The notes beneath the pieces were generated by a model. It ran no database searches. It saw nothing but the letters and a program-made list of their open reading frames with translations, and had not been told where the DNA came from. The translations under genes were made by a program, and so were the position numbers. A stretch of DNA of 46,562 bases from Synechococcales cyanobacterium S06 (lineage in GTDB: Bacteria; Cyanobacteriota; Cyanobacteriia; Cyanobacteriales; JAABRE01): the NCBI GenBank assembly GCA_011391125.1, contig JAABRE010000041.1, positions 1 through 46,562 on the forward strand, given 5' to 3'. Shown here in pieces: positions 35,294 to 43,686 of this stretch (the stretch's first letter is position 1; each line of letters opens with the position of its first letter).

Positions 35294-35327
35294 ATTAATA
35301 ATAAATCTCCTCAGATTTATTATTAAT
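35294..35327. terminator. Hairpin between mutS2 and a convergent gene
   Basis: A perfect 15-bp stem (ATTAATAATAAATCT and its complement) with a CCTC loop. It lies 31 bases beyond the stop of the minus-strand gene at 35359 and 185 bases after mutS2. Confidence 0.55.
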
Positions 35328-35358
35328 TCCGATAGAGTAAAGTTGAGATATTATTTAA

Positions 35359-35676
35359 TCAAGGGTCATTAAAATTATCAGGAATGGTAAATTCACCATT
35401 AGCAATTACCCCTGGACGAGTTTTATTTTCCTTGATCAAAATTTGACAAATTATCTTAATATCACTGTCAGATAAGGGCTGGGATTCGTCTAATTCTCGA
35501 TTATTTTTTAGCAAATATTGCCACTTTTTAAGTATTTTTTCTTCCTTTTCTTTATTTGCAAAAAAATCTTGAGATAAATTAAATTCATCGACTAATTGAG
35601 AGATTAAGTTAAGTTGTTCCTCTGATAAAAAAGCTAACTTTTCAGTTAAATTATTTCTTAATTTTATCCTGTTCAT
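35359..35676 (-). CDS. Antitoxin-like hypothetical protein
   Basis: A 105-aa protein rich in Lys, Glu and Asn. The N-terminal half is helical (LTEKLAFLSEEQLNLISQLVDEF). The ending TRPGVIANGEFTIPDNFNDP recalls the G-EFTVPDDFD tails of VapB/DUF2281-type antitoxins, which usually continue with a few more residues (PLP and so on), so the C-terminus may be shortened. No toxin gene is adjacent. The start ATG has a modest Shine-Dalgarno sequence (AGAGG). The identification is tentative. Confidence 0.45.
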   Translation of the reverse strand: MNRIKLRNNLTEKLAFLSEEQLNLISQLVDEFNLSQDFFANKEKEEKILKKWQYLLKNNRELDESQPLSDSDIKIICQILIKENKTRPGVIANGEFTIPDNFNDP

Positions 35677-35768
35677 TTTTCTACCTCTATTTGTTATTGC
35701 TGTTTATAAGGTACAGTTTAACTAATAAAATATAAGATAAGATTTTTCGATAAACTGTGTTACGATAC

Positions 35769-35804
35769 GTCATTTCAGTTATCAGTTATCAGTTATCAGT
35801 TATC
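35769..35804. repeat. TTATCAG heptamer array with GTCATTT leader
   Basis: GTCATTTCAG followed by four TTATCAG units. It is part of the 461-base gene-free gap 35677-36137, which also holds the MITE-like element at 35909-36011. I see no gene in that gap. Confidence 0.75.
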
Positions 35805-35908
35805 CTCCCTCACCAAGTCGAAGGAAACCTGAAAAAACGACTTATTCTCCTTATTTTTTCCTCGGAAAAGAAGAGGAAACCACTAAACAAAATTTTTTGG
35901 TTAATCGT

Positions 35909-36011
35909 TATAGCATTTTCATTTGACATTTTACCTCTCTTTCCCCCTCTCCCTTTGGTTGGAGGGGGTAGGGGGTGAGGGATAAATAACATTTAATCGG
36001 AAATTGCTATA
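35909..36011. mobile_element. MITE-like element carrying CCCTCTCCCTTTGG
   Basis: About 103 bp with ends TATAGCATTTTC and GGAAATTGCTATA, imperfect inverted repeats. The core is CCCCCTCTCCCTTTGG plus GGGGGTGAGGG. It aligns with 22903-22999 through most of its length. A fragment resembling the 128-bp MITE terminus (TCGTAATTCTAAAT) follows at 36012-36025. Confidence 0.6.
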
Positions 36012-36137
36012 TCGTAATTCTAAATAGTTTTAATTCAATTCCTTCCTCCTGTCAAGGGAGGTTAAGGGGTTCAAATTTACCAGTAAAATAGGATTGCGAT
36101 ATAATAGTCTTTAAAATTAAAGATAAATTTAAACTAA

Positions 36138-36719
36138 ATGTTATCACAGTTGAAACCCCCCACCTTTAAAGATTTATCCGTAAAAAAAACTCCAGATAAT
36201 AAACAATTAGACAACATTAAAACACATCTGGATTTACTTTTGTTGGCCTTAGAATCTTTGGCCGAGATAACTTCCGATACAATTATTACAGCAGCCAAAC
36301 ATTTAAAAATAAATAGTACAATTACGAATAGGGTGGAATTGTGGCGGTTACGTCAATCAAACCCCATAAGGAAAAGTTCAGGAGGGCGAAAAAAACTAGA
36401 TATTGAAGAAGCAAAATCCTTGGTTTTGATTATCTGTTATTTGGCCAATAAACATCAGGAATTAATCCGTCGTGGGGTGACATTATTAGAGGAAAGTCTC
36501 TCTCAAAACCAATCACCTCATCAAATAACTTTATTAGGAGACTACATCGATAAATTTACCAATACTTATCAAGATAGAATGGAGGAAGATGAGACAAATT
36601 ATAACAAATTAGAGCAATTAGGATTCAAATTATTGATAGATTTATTATTTTATAGTGATGAAAATGGTCATCGTCGTCTCTGGTTAGCACTTTTAGATTA
36701 TTCTAAAATTAATTTATAA
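36138..36719 (+). CDS. DUF3038 family protein
   Basis: A 193-aa helical cytoplasmic protein. The core LDNIKTHLDLLLLALESLAEI, VELWRLRQSNPIRKSSGGRKKLD and EAKSLVLIICYLANKHQELIRR (each split from longer stretches) follows the DUF3038 pattern of cyanobacteria. The role is unknown. It is consistently paired with DUF4335, as here (96 nt from its stop to the next ATG), so the two probably act together. The start ATG is at 36138. Confidence 0.78.
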   Translation: MLSQLKPPTFKDLSVKKTPDNKQLDNIKTHLDLLLLALESLAEITSDTIITAAKHLKINSTITNRVELWRLRQSNPIRKSSGGRKKLDIEEAKSLVLIICYLANKHQELIRRGVTLLEESLSQNQSPHQITLLGDYIDKFTNTYQDRMEEDETNYNKLEQLGFKLLIDLLFYSDENGHRRLWLALLDYSKINL

Positions 36720-36815
36720 CAGATAACCTCTTACTTTCGACTTTTGTTTCTTCGTTTTTTACTTTTTATTACTTCTCATTTTTTACTTTTTACTTTTTAC
36801 TTTTTACTTGAATTT

Positions 36816-38234
36816 ATGGTTTCACTGGTTAAACGTTATACACCTCCTACCTGTAGTTTAGAAATAGTCGGAAAAGTTTCTCCCCTATCTATTTATCTAC
36901 AAAAACCGAACCTGAAAGAGTTATACTTTCAGTTACATTTTGATGATCCTCGTTTCGCTGCTGAAACACAAATCACTGTAACGGGCGATCGCCATTTGTT
37001 AGATTCTCTATGCAATACAGTCAGGGAATATGTCCAAAATTTTCTCACTCAACCAACGATTACCTCAAATGTAACCAAATTACCCACTTCCTCCCAACAA
37101 CCATATTTACATCCCCAAGGAGTCACAAACCACAAATTACATTTAGGGAATCTGAATCGACAATCTTCCCCTCAGTCTATTCTTTTGAGCGTTGTTCAAT
37201 TATTCGATTTAGCCCATGCCTTAGAAGAATATAGTCAAGAAATAGCGAGTTTACCAGAATTTTACCGTGGACAATCAAAAAAAGCAATTCCCCTTTTTGC
37301 TACAGCCGGAATCATTTTAGCGGTAGGATTAACGGTAGGAGTAAAATTGTCTCACCAGTCTCCCACAACTTCACCCTCGGATTCCGTGGCGAAAAATTCC
37401 ACGTCAGAAATTAGGCCAACTTCTCCGAAAAAACCTTTATCGGAAGTAATACCTCCCCAACCCTCGACTAATCAACCGGTAACTCCAGCAATTTTACCTC
37501 CTACTCTCCAAAAAAGGGAAAAATTGTCACCTCCTTCTCCTGTGACTCCTCCCCAATCTCCCAAATTAACTCAACCTTCCGTCACTTCCACTCAACCTTC
37601 ACAAGTAAAACCATCACAGACAGAGTTAGTTATTATTCCTCAACCTAAACCTCAATCTACCCAACCAAAACAACCGGAAACGCCAACTCTGATAATTAAT
37701 CCCCAACCTCCCCAAACTGAGAAAAAACCTCCTATTTTAGTGTTAAAATCTCCTTCAGAAGTACCGACATTTCAAGATAATTCTCAAACCAATTTATCTT
37801 CACCAGAATTGTCATCTCCTGAGACTACTTTTCCTAATGATTTATCTCTTAATTCATCTAATACTCAACTAATTATTCCTGAAAAAATAGAGGAAGAAAA
37901 ACCTCATGAAAATTTGCTAAAACCTAGTCTTGATGAGACTGCCAGTTTGTTTGATTATACTCCTCAAATAGCTGAAGTTAGAAATTATTTTCAGGAAAAA
38001 TGGCAACCACCCACCGATTTACAACAAACTTTACAATATCGTTTAGTTATTAATAAAAATGGTTATCTTCAAACTGTTATTCCCTTAGGATATAATGCGG
38101 AATTTTATTTACAACAAGTCAATTTTCCCCCCACTTCTGTGTCTTTTGTTTCTCCTTTTTCCCAGTCAGAAACTCAAACTATCCGCTTAGTTTTACAACC
38201 AGATGGTAATATACTCACACTTTTGGATAATTGA
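36816..38234 (+). CDS. DUF4335 family membrane protein
   Basis: A 472-aa protein. The N-terminal DUF4335 domain (about 1-145) begins VSLVKRYTPPTCSLEIVGKV and contains LYFQLHFDDPRFAAE and GDRHLLDSLCNTVREYVQNFL. A single transmembrane helix follows (about 155-175, LFATAGIILAVGLTVGVKL). Then comes a Pro/Ser/Thr-rich linker (about 180-390) and a C-terminal globular part with strands RLVINKNGYLQTVIPLG. ATG 36816 is chosen because the upstream 24 codons are TTTTTAC repeats. It is the second gene of the DUF3038-DUF4335 pair. The function is unknown; the linker suggests spanning a cell-envelope space. Confidence 0.8.
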   Translation: MVSLVKRYTPPTCSLEIVGKVSPLSIYLQKPNLKELYFQLHFDDPRFAAETQITVTGDRHLLDSLCNTVREYVQNFLTQPTITSNVTKLPTSSQQPYLHPQGVTNHKLHLGNLNRQSSPQSILLSVVQLFDLAHALEEYSQEIASLPEFYRGQSKKAIPLFATAGIILAVGLTVGVKLSHQSPTTSPSDSVAKNSTSEIRPTSPKKPLSEVIPPQPSTNQPVTPAILPPTLQKREKLSPPSPVTPPQSPKLTQPSVTSTQPSQVKPSQTELVIIPQPKPQSTQPKQPETPTLIINPQPPQTEKKPPILVLKSPSEVPTFQDNSQTNLSSPELSSPETTFPNDLSLNSSNTQLIIPEKIEEEKPHENLLKPSLDETASLFDYTPQIAEVRNYFQEKWQPPTDLQQTLQYRLVINKNGYLQTVIPLGYNAEFYLQQVNFPPTSVSFVSPFSQSETQTIRLVLQPDGNILTLLDN

Positions 38235-38254
38235 TAATTGATAGTTGATAGTTG

Positions 38255-39406
38255 TTAATTATTAATCATTAATTGTTTTAAGGCAAAATTTGCGTGTAAT
38301 CGTACAGTTTTTTCCGCATCTTTTGCAAGTAATTCTAATGCTTTTTGAGCATTTTTTTGTCCTAAATTCCCGATCGCAATGGCAATTTTTTGCCTAATTT
38401 GTATTTTTTGTAAGTCCTTTTTTTGCAAATATAAATAATTAATTAAAAGATCACTCGCTTGTTGTTTAAGTTCGTTTTTAACCTGTTTCCCTAAAATTGA
38501 TACTATTTCTTCGCAAATCTGACTATCAGCCCATTCAAAAGTTTGCCCTAAATAGGCGATCGCCTGCTCAGTTTCACACCACCCCAAAGCTCTTACAATT
38601 GGTAGTTGTAACCAAACAGGAGTCATCGGGGATTTTAACACAGCAAATAATGCTTCCATAGATTGAGGTGTCGCAATTCGGCCTAAAGTTAAAGCAGTTT
38701 GTTGACAAACTTCGGGATTAAAATCAGACAAGAAAGGTGTAATTTGAGCTACTATTTCTGTAGTTAGTTCCGTGGGATGACGAAAACCAAGGGCAATTAT
38801 TCCTTCAGTTCTCACTTTTGCAGCTTTATCCTGCAACGAGTCCAGTAAAACTTGGGTAATGGTGGAGTTATGAAAACTTCCCAAAGCTTCAATCGCCAAC
38901 CCTCGAATGTCAGAATTTGGGTCATTGACCATGGACAATAAAGGTGAAATCGTCTCTTGACTGCGAATTTGTGCTAAAGCTTTTATCGCCAATAAACGTT
39001 TCTCTTCGTCTTCTGTGAGTAGTTGAGTTAAACACGCAACAGCCTCCTGACCAATTTTGCTCAAAGATTCAGTGGCCACCGTTAATAATTCTTCCTCCTC
39101 AGACTGTTGCAGGATTTTGACTAAAGATAACACGACTTCTGCTTCGGAAAAATTGCCCAGAATTCGACCAACGAACCAACGCAATTCCCTGTCCTCGGTT
39201 TTATCTTCCCAAATCGCCAACAAGGGGATAAGTGCGTCTTTGTCAAGCTTAGGAAAAATTTTAGCAAGTTCCCATCTCTGCTGAAAATCGCCATTTTTCA
39301 AGCTTAATAAAACTAAATTTAAAGTATCTTCAGAAATAACTCCCTCAAAAACAGTTTTATTTTCTGGTGTGAAAGGGAAGTCTGGTTCTTCTAAAATAGG
39401 GGACAT
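38255..39406 (-). CDS. HEAT-repeat protein
   Basis: A 383-aa soluble protein of about nine HEAT/PBS-lyase-like repeats, such as RLLAIKALAQIRSQETISPLL, DIRGLAIEALGSF, KVRTEGIIALG and EVCQQTALTLGRIA. There is no signal peptide or membrane segment. Proteins like this are protein-protein scaffolds, and in cyanobacteria some relate to phycobilisome handling, but nothing here specifies a partner. It is convergent with the DUF4335 gene, and their shared 3' gap is a short heptamer stretch. The C-terminal INN and stop lie in that repeat. Confidence 0.82.
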   Translation of the reverse strand: MSPILEEPDFPFTPENKTVFEGVISEDTLNLVLLSLKNGDFQQRWELAKIFPKLDKDALIPLLAIWEDKTEDRELRWFVGRILGNFSEAEVVLSLVKILQQSEEEELLTVATESLSKIGQEAVACLTQLLTEDEEKRLLAIKALAQIRSQETISPLLSMVNDPNSDIRGLAIEALGSFHNSTITQVLLDSLQDKAAKVRTEGIIALGFRHPTELTTEIVAQITPFLSDFNPEVCQQTALTLGRIATPQSMEALFAVLKSPMTPVWLQLPIVRALGWCETEQAIAYLGQTFEWADSQICEEIVSILGKQVKNELKQQASDLLINYLYLQKKDLQKIQIRQKIAIAIGNLGQKNAQKALELLAKDAEKTVRLHANFALKQLMINN

Positions 39407-39559
39407 AATTATAAATGGTGTTATTTAGTTAACTAATTTTAAAATTATTAAGGAAAACCCGAAAGCGAAAATTGACAATTAATTATCAATGGTCAATTAA
39501 CCTAGAGAAGGCTAAGATAATAGTATCCAAGCTAAATTCCATCATCCGAGGTAAAGAGT

Positions 39560-40579
39560 ATGAGTAAATCATATTTGATCATATCGTTAAGTTTGTTATT
39601 AATGGTTTTAGGTGGTTGTAAAGATTCAAAAAAGGCTGAACAACCCACGGAAAAACCTCCCCAAACCACGGCCAATCAAAACAAACAACCCGAAAAACAG
39701 GACTTTAAAGATCCTCTGGAAAAGGGTGAAACTCCAAGTCGGTCAACGGTTGTTACTTCCACTTTAATTCCAGCCACCAATCCAGATCAACGGGCGAATT
39801 CTGTGCCGAAAGGTTCTAGTAGTCCCAATCGTAATCCTTTTGGGGTAATTATACCTCCTATTTTCCTTCCTGAAGAATCGAATGACATTTCACCCTTACC
39901 GGAAAGTGGGGATAATAATAGTTCTGGGGGACAAACAACTACTGGTAAAACAACTACTGGTAAAACAACTACTGGTAAAACAACTACTGGTAAAACAACT
40001 ACTGGTAAAACAACTACTGGTAAAACAACTACTGGTAAAACAACTACTGGTAAAACAACTACTGGTAAAACAACTACTGGTAAAACAACTACTGGTAAAC
40101 AACGCAACAGACCAGTTATCCAACAAGAAAATCCCATTGCTACTACTTCTGGTTTAAATCGAACTCCCTCCTCACAGAAAAGTCTTCCCGGTAATATTAT
40201 CGTACCACCACCACCAATTGCGATTATAGATGTCACACCAGACTTTCCCAATAATCCTTCAGGAAAATTACCTAATCGAAGGGGTATTCCCTATGTAAAA
40301 CCTGATTTTAGTTTAAATCCAGCTCCTAAACCTGAACCAGATCAGGCCAGACAAGTGGTTATAACTGGTATTATTGACATAAATGGGATAAATCATGCCA
40401 TTGTCAAAGCTCCTGGAGAAAAGGATAGTCGCTATGTCAAAGCTGGTGATCTTCTTGCCAATGGAATGGTGTTAGTGAAACAGATTGACACCAATAGCAA
40501 TAAAGTTACTTTAGAACAATTAGGCCAAAATGTCGAATTAGCCATTGGCTCAAATAGTAGTGCATCAAAGACTAATTAA
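39560..40579 (+). CDS. Lipoprotein with eleven TTTGK repeats
   Basis: A 339-aa protein. The signal peptide ends in a lipobox VLGGC (C20), so the mature protein should be lipid-anchored. A low-complexity Pro/Ser/Asn region is followed by eleven perfect TTTGK pentapeptides (39935-40099), then more linker. The C-terminal folded part (about 270-335, VVITGIIDINGINHAIVKAPGE, RYVKAGDLL and so on) has the look of a small beta domain such as those in secretion/pilus assembly lipoproteins, though that is only a shape impression. A good Shine-Dalgarno sequence lies upstream. The following 84-aa gene starts 26 nt later and is probably in the same operon. Confidence 0.78.
   Translation: MSKSYLIISLSLLLMVLGGCKDSKKAEQPTEKPPQTTANQNKQPEKQDFKDPLEKGETPSRSTVVTSTLIPATNPDQRANSVPKGSSSPNRNPFGVIIPPIFLPEESNDISPLPESGDNNSSGGQTTTGKTTTGKTTTGKTTTGKTTTGKTTTGKTTTGKTTTGKTTTGKTTTGKTTTGKQRNRPVIQQENPIATTSGLNRTPSSQKSLPGNIIVPPPPIAIIDVTPDFPNNPSGKLPNRRGIPYVKPDFSLNPAPKPEPDQARQVVITGIIDINGINHAIVKAPGEKDSRYVKAGDLLANGMVLVKQIDTNSNKVTLEQLGQNVELAIGSNSSASKTN
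39935..40099 (+). repeat. Eleven perfect 15-bp repeats coding TTTGK
   Basis: The unit ACAACTACTGGTAAA is repeated 11 times with no mismatches, in frame within the lipoprotein gene. Base-perfect identity points to recent slippage or conversion. Confidence 0.95.
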
Positions 40580-40604
40580 CCTATTACAGGAGGTATAAAT
40601 CAAA

Positions 40605-40859
40605 GTGACAGTTACCGCAATTGAAAATAAAACACAATATTGTTATAACGATCGCCTACCATTAGCAGTATATCGGGAAATAGCAGCCCATTTAGAAAGT
40701 ATCCACGGCGTTAAAACCAACTTAATTGCCCAAGATTGCCCTCAATTTGAGTATCTGAACAGTCAGTTAAAAGGGATTTGCCTTGAATATCCCCATAATT
40801 TAGACTTGAGCGATCGGCAGCAGATTACGGAAATTTTAGCTTATTATGGTTTACATTAA
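40605..40859 (+). CDS. Conserved-looking small hypothetical protein (84 aa)
   Basis: An 84-aa protein with one predicted helix-strand-helix layout (LAVYREIAAHLESIHGVKTNLI, then QFEYLNSQLKGICLEY, then DRQQITEILAYYGLH). It has three Cys and no signal peptide. The start is GTG 40605 with a strong AGGAGGT Shine-Dalgarno sequence at 40589-40595, just after the lipoprotein. The 3' end overlaps the convergent lipase gene by 9 nt. I do not recognise a family, but length and spacing fit a cyanobacterial small soluble protein. Confidence 0.7.
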   Translation: MTVTAIENKTQYCYNDRLPLAVYREIAAHLESIHGVKTNLIAQDCPQFEYLNSQLKGICLEYPHNLDLSDRQQITEILAYYGLH

Positions 40860-41543
40860 ATAGGATAGCCAAGCTGACTGTATTTCTCTTGAACCATACC
40901 ACACACCCTTAGATTTCGGCGAATGCTTCACTCCTTCCACCACAATATTGTTTGCTCCGGGCAAATGTGCCGCACTCACGGGGGTTATACCATCTCCCCA
41001 ACACCTCCCCTCACCACAAGTCAATTGATAACTTTGATATGCCAACCAACTACCGGGTTTTTTCGCACCATAAATGGCTTTACCTGCAACGCACACATAA
41101 TCAATGTGGTCATAAAAAGCACCGGGGTAATTATCTTGCACAAAATCAAGATTCTTTTTTGTCCAACGTTCTTGACTAACATGGGGAGTACCTAATGTGA
41201 TCAACTTCGCCACGTAATGATTAGCTTGCCAAACTGCTTCCGTTTCCCCGTGAATATCGTAGGTTTTTTCACCCAAATAAATCCGCGCAATCCAACCTCC
41301 GGCAGAATGACCAATCAAATTTACTCGATTTACCTTATATTTCGCCAAAATGTCCTTAACAGTAGCGTCAATTTGCTTAATAATGGGTGTAACGGACCTT
41401 CCCCCCAAAGTGGGATACCAATCTCGCTGACGTAAAGGTACAATGGCCGTGGGAATCCCTTGTTGATTCATACAGTGGGATAAATTCTGATAATCCGTTG
41501 ATCTGGCAAAATATCCTGGTAAAATAACAGTTGGTAATGGCAT
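40851..41543 (-). CDS. Lipase/esterase-like alpha/beta hydrolase
   Basis: A 230-aa alpha/beta hydrolase. The N-terminal PTVILPGYFARSTDYQNL is the lipase oxyanion-hole region. The nucleophile is S80 in GHSAGG, the acid is likely D184 and the histidine H207, so the triad is complete. It resembles plant- and cyanobacteria-type PGAP1/lipase-like esterases. There is no clear signal peptide. Its start codon overlaps that of the divergent cobI by two bases, and its end overlaps the 84-aa gene by nine, so it is packed on both sides. The substrate is unknown. Confidence 0.82.
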   Translation of the reverse strand: MPLPTVILPGYFARSTDYQNLSHCMNQQGIPTAIVPLRQRDWYPTLGGRSVTPIIKQIDATVKDILAKYKVNRVNLIGHSAGGWIARIYLGEKTYDIHGETEAVWQANHYVAKLITLGTPHVSQERWTKKNLDFVQDNYPGAFYDHIDYVCVAGKAIYGAKKPGSWLAYQSYQLTCGEGRCWGDGITPVSAAHLPGANNIVVEGVKHSPKSKGVWYGSREIQSAWLSYLM

Positions 41544-42258
41544 GATGGATCATAAACCTGTGAAAATAGGAACATTATATGGTGTGAGTGTAGGAACAGG
41601 TGATCCTGAACTCCTTACAGTGAAAGGGTTACGGCTATTACAGCAAACCAAGGTAGTTGCTTTTCCTGCCGGCGTTGGTCAGAAAGTCGGACGAGCTGAA
41701 CAGATCATTGCACCTTGGCTGCAACCTCAGCAACAAAAACTGGCCTTATCCTTTCCCTACTTACAGGATAATCAGATTTTGGCTCAAGCTTGGGAAAAAT
41801 CGGCTTTCCAAGTCTGGGACTATCTCAGTTTGGGGGAAGACGTGGTTTTTGCTTGTTTAGGCGATATTGGCTTATACAGCACTTTTACCTATTTAGCCCA
41901 AACTTTGACTAATTTACACCCTGAAATTGTGGTTAAAACCATTCCAGGTGTAACTTCTCCCCTCGCTGCTGCTGCTGAATTAGGCATCCCTTTAACGGTT
42001 TTGGATCAACGTTTAGCTATTTTACCGGCACTTTATACAGTTGCTGAATTAGAGCAGGTTTTAGCTTGGGCGGACGTTGTGGTTTTACTTAAAGTTAGTT
42101 CGGTTTATCCCCAAGTTTGGGAGTTTTTAAAGCAGAATAATCTGTTAAAACAAGCTTGGATTGTGGAAAATGCCACGTTATCTAATCAGATTTTATACCA
42201 TAATTTAGCCCCCGATTTAAAACTTTCTTATTTCTCGGTTTTAATTATTAAAAAATAA
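41542..42258 (+). CDS. cobI: Precorrin-2 C20-methyltransferase
   Basis: A 238-aa SAM-dependent methyltransferase (CobI/CbiL) of the tetrapyrrole methylase family. It methylates C20 of precorrin-2 or the Co-analogue on the way to cobalamin. The signature GTLYGVSVGTGDPELLTVKGLRLL is near the N-terminus (split here), the central GDIGLYSTF lies in a Gly-rich loop, and PGVTSPLAAAAELGIPL follows. ATG 41542 or 41545 are equally possible. It is divergent from the lipase gene with overlapping starts. No other cob gene is adjacent, and no cobalamin riboswitch-like element is visible upstream. Confidence 0.92.
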   Translation: MMDHKPVKIGTLYGVSVGTGDPELLTVKGLRLLQQTKVVAFPAGVGQKVGRAEQIIAPWLQPQQQKLALSFPYLQDNQILAQAWEKSAFQVWDYLSLGEDVVFACLGDIGLYSTFTYLAQTLTNLHPEIVVKTIPGVTSPLAAAAELGIPLTVLDQRLAILPALYTVAELEQVLAWADVVVLLKVSSVYPQVWEFLKQNNLLKQAWIVENATLSNQILYHNLAPDLKLSYFSVLIIKK

Positions 42259-42302
42259 CCCAAAATTAGCAATTATTAATAATTCTGTAAATGTAAAATT
42301 TC

Positions 42303-42334
42303 GTTGTTGCGCTTTAGCGTTAAAGCGCAACAAC
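42303..42334. terminator. 14-bp hairpin between cobI and a UspA gene
   Basis: A perfect 14-bp stem GTTGTTGCGCTTTA around a GCGT loop, between convergent cobI and the UspA gene. It is followed by AAACC. It is a full hairpin member of the GCGCTTTAGCGC family and a plausible bidirectional terminator. Confidence 0.7.
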
Positions 42335-42359
42335 AAACCTTCTTTAAACCTTTTAATGG

Positions 42360-43235
42360 TTATTTTTTAGTGGGAAAAAATAACACCGGAAACCAACTTT
42401 TTTGTAAGATTTCTGTTGCTAAACTCGGAACTATTGACCCTAATATTTTACTAGGATTATAAGCGATCGCCACACCACTAATATCATAAATTAAAGCGGC
42501 ATTTAAGACTTCCTGTAAAGGATTTCCTTCTTGAACTTTCGTCTCTATTTCTACACCGAATGTTTCTAATTCTGCTTTAATTTGAGCTATGTTTACCTCA
42601 GCTTCTTTTAACTTAAATTCCACTGGGACTCCCCGACTACCACCTTTATTTATAATGGATAATAATAAACATTTTTCTAAGGATTTCCTCGTATTTTTCG
42701 TGAGAAATTTCTTAATTTGTTCGACTAAATAATGCTCATTTTTCTCGTTATTATAAGGTATTAATAAATAACGCCATAAATGTTGACAACGTAAAGATAA
42801 TTCCTCCACTGTATAAGTTGAAATTAACTGAGGACGTAAAATCATGATCGGAATGGAGGTTATTTTTGTTAATGCTAAAGTGGTACTACCAAAAATTTTC
42901 TCTTCTAATACACTTCTAATTGGTGTACCCACCATGATTACTTCACTGTCATATTTGGCTACAGTTTTGGTAATATTCTCTATTATGCGACCAGAAGTCA
43001 CTTCGATTATTACTTCCACTCCAGCTGGCACTGACTTTTTCGCCGTTGCTAATCTGGCGATCGCCTCGTCAATTTGGTCAGTATCAATTCGGGGCATTTC
43101 TCCTTCTTCCCACAAAGGTACATTGTGGAAAAATACTATTTCCCGTAAACCACTATTCCCCAGACTGGGAATAAAATTAACTAAGCGTTCTAAACTATCG
43201 GTAAAATCCGTACAAATTAAGCAGCGTTCAAACAT
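42360..43235 (-). CDS. Tandem universal stress protein
   Basis: A 291-aa protein of two UspA modules. The first (about 1-135) begins MFERCLICTDFTDSLERLV and contains SEVIMVGTPIRSVLEEKIFGSTTLALTKITSIPIMIL, matching the UspA G-x2-G-x9-G(S/T)-type pattern loosely. The second (about 145-290) has DISGVAIAYNPSKILGSIVPSLATEIL. It is soluble, may bind ATP or another nucleotide, and is probably linked to stress. A role beside the antiporter-type UspA domains elsewhere in the window is not indicated. Confidence 0.85.
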   Translation of the reverse strand: MFERCLICTDFTDSLERLVNFIPSLGNSGLREIVFFHNVPLWEEGEMPRIDTDQIDEAIARLATAKKSVPAGVEVIIEVTSGRIIENITKTVAKYDSEVIMVGTPIRSVLEEKIFGSTTLALTKITSIPIMILRPQLISTYTVEELSLRCQHLWRYLLIPYNNEKNEHYLVEQIKKFLTKNTRKSLEKCLLLSIINKGGSRGVPVEFKLKEAEVNIAQIKAELETFGVEIETKVQEGNPLQEVLNAALIYDISGVAIAYNPSKILGSIVPSLATEILQKSWFPVLFFPTKK

Positions 43236-43315
43236 GATCGCATCAGTATATTTTTCTTTACCCTATCATTTTTTTGACCGGATTAATTGTGACAAAGTGT
43301 AAATAAAAGTTGATT

Positions 43316-43341
43316 GTAGAGGCGAACGGCCGTTGCCCTTA
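43316..43341. repeat. GGCGAACGGCCGTTGCCC palindrome
   Basis: An imperfect palindrome (GTAGAGG-CGAACGGCCGTTGC-CCTTAC) related to the one at 26839-26866. It lies 81 bases upstream of the UspA gene start. Confidence 0.6.
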
Positions 43342-43396
43342 CCATTGTTGAAAGTTAAAAATTCTGCTCTTTTCTTGGCTTAGTGAACATAAAAAT

Positions 43397-43415
43397 AAGG
43401 AGGTTGTACCTCCTT
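43397..43415 (-). terminator. nblA terminator
   Basis: On the minus strand AAGGAGGT-ACA-ACCTCCTT is followed by ATTTTTATG. This 8-bp stem and T-rich tail lie 24 bases beyond the nblA stop codon. Confidence 0.75.
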
Positions 43416-43438
43416 TGTGGGGTTTTATTGATATTTGC

Positions 43439-43627
43439 TTACACACTGGGTTCTAATCCCCACTGATGTTTAATGAACTCTTTATACATATTTTCCCTGA
43501 CAATCATCTGTTCATAGAGTTTGACCAAAAAATCCTGTGCCTGTTCCCGACTCATATTCGCAACCTGAGTTTCAAAGGACCGAAGACTAAATTGCTGTTC
43601 TAAAGTTAATTGTATTGGTTCTGACAT
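43439..43627 (-). CDS. nblA: Phycobilisome degradation protein NblA
   Basis: A 62-aa NblA-family peptide (MSEPIQLTLEQQFSLRSFET..., with NMSREQAQDFLVKLYEQMIVRENMYKEFIKHQWG in two parts). The LTLEQ opening, the helix-turn-helix and the ENMY...KHQWG C-terminus are the family hallmarks. NblA binds phycobiliproteins and recruits Clp protease so that phycobilisomes are dismantled under nitrogen or sulfur starvation and high light. ATG 43625-43627 is preferred: GAGGAG lies 5-8 nt upstream, and the upstream ATG at 43655-43657 would add ten unlikely residues. The promoter region carries HLR1- and NtcA-type sites, and nblS lies in the same window. Confidence 0.9.
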   Translation of the reverse strand: MSEPIQLTLEQQFSLRSFETQVANMSREQAQDFLVKLYEQMIVRENMYKEFIKHQWGLEPSV

Positions 43628-43686
43628 CATCCACTCCTCACTATTTTTTTGATTCATACTCTTGTTTTAACACAAGTAATTAACAA

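Noticed and set aside
36744-36815. Upstream start for the DUF4335 protein
   Set aside because: The 24 extra codons are a TTTTTAC repeat giving a Phe/Leu/Tyr run. The conserved domain begins just after ATG 36816.
39787-40251. Long open frames on the minus strand and in other frames across the TTTGK repeats
   Set aside because: A 15-bp repeat keeps all frames open automatically. Only the plus frame has a signal peptide and folded flanks.
43655-43657. Upstream ATG for nblA adding ten residues
   Set aside because: The added residues contain the Shine-Dalgarno sequence for the inner ATG, and known NblA proteins are about 60 aa.
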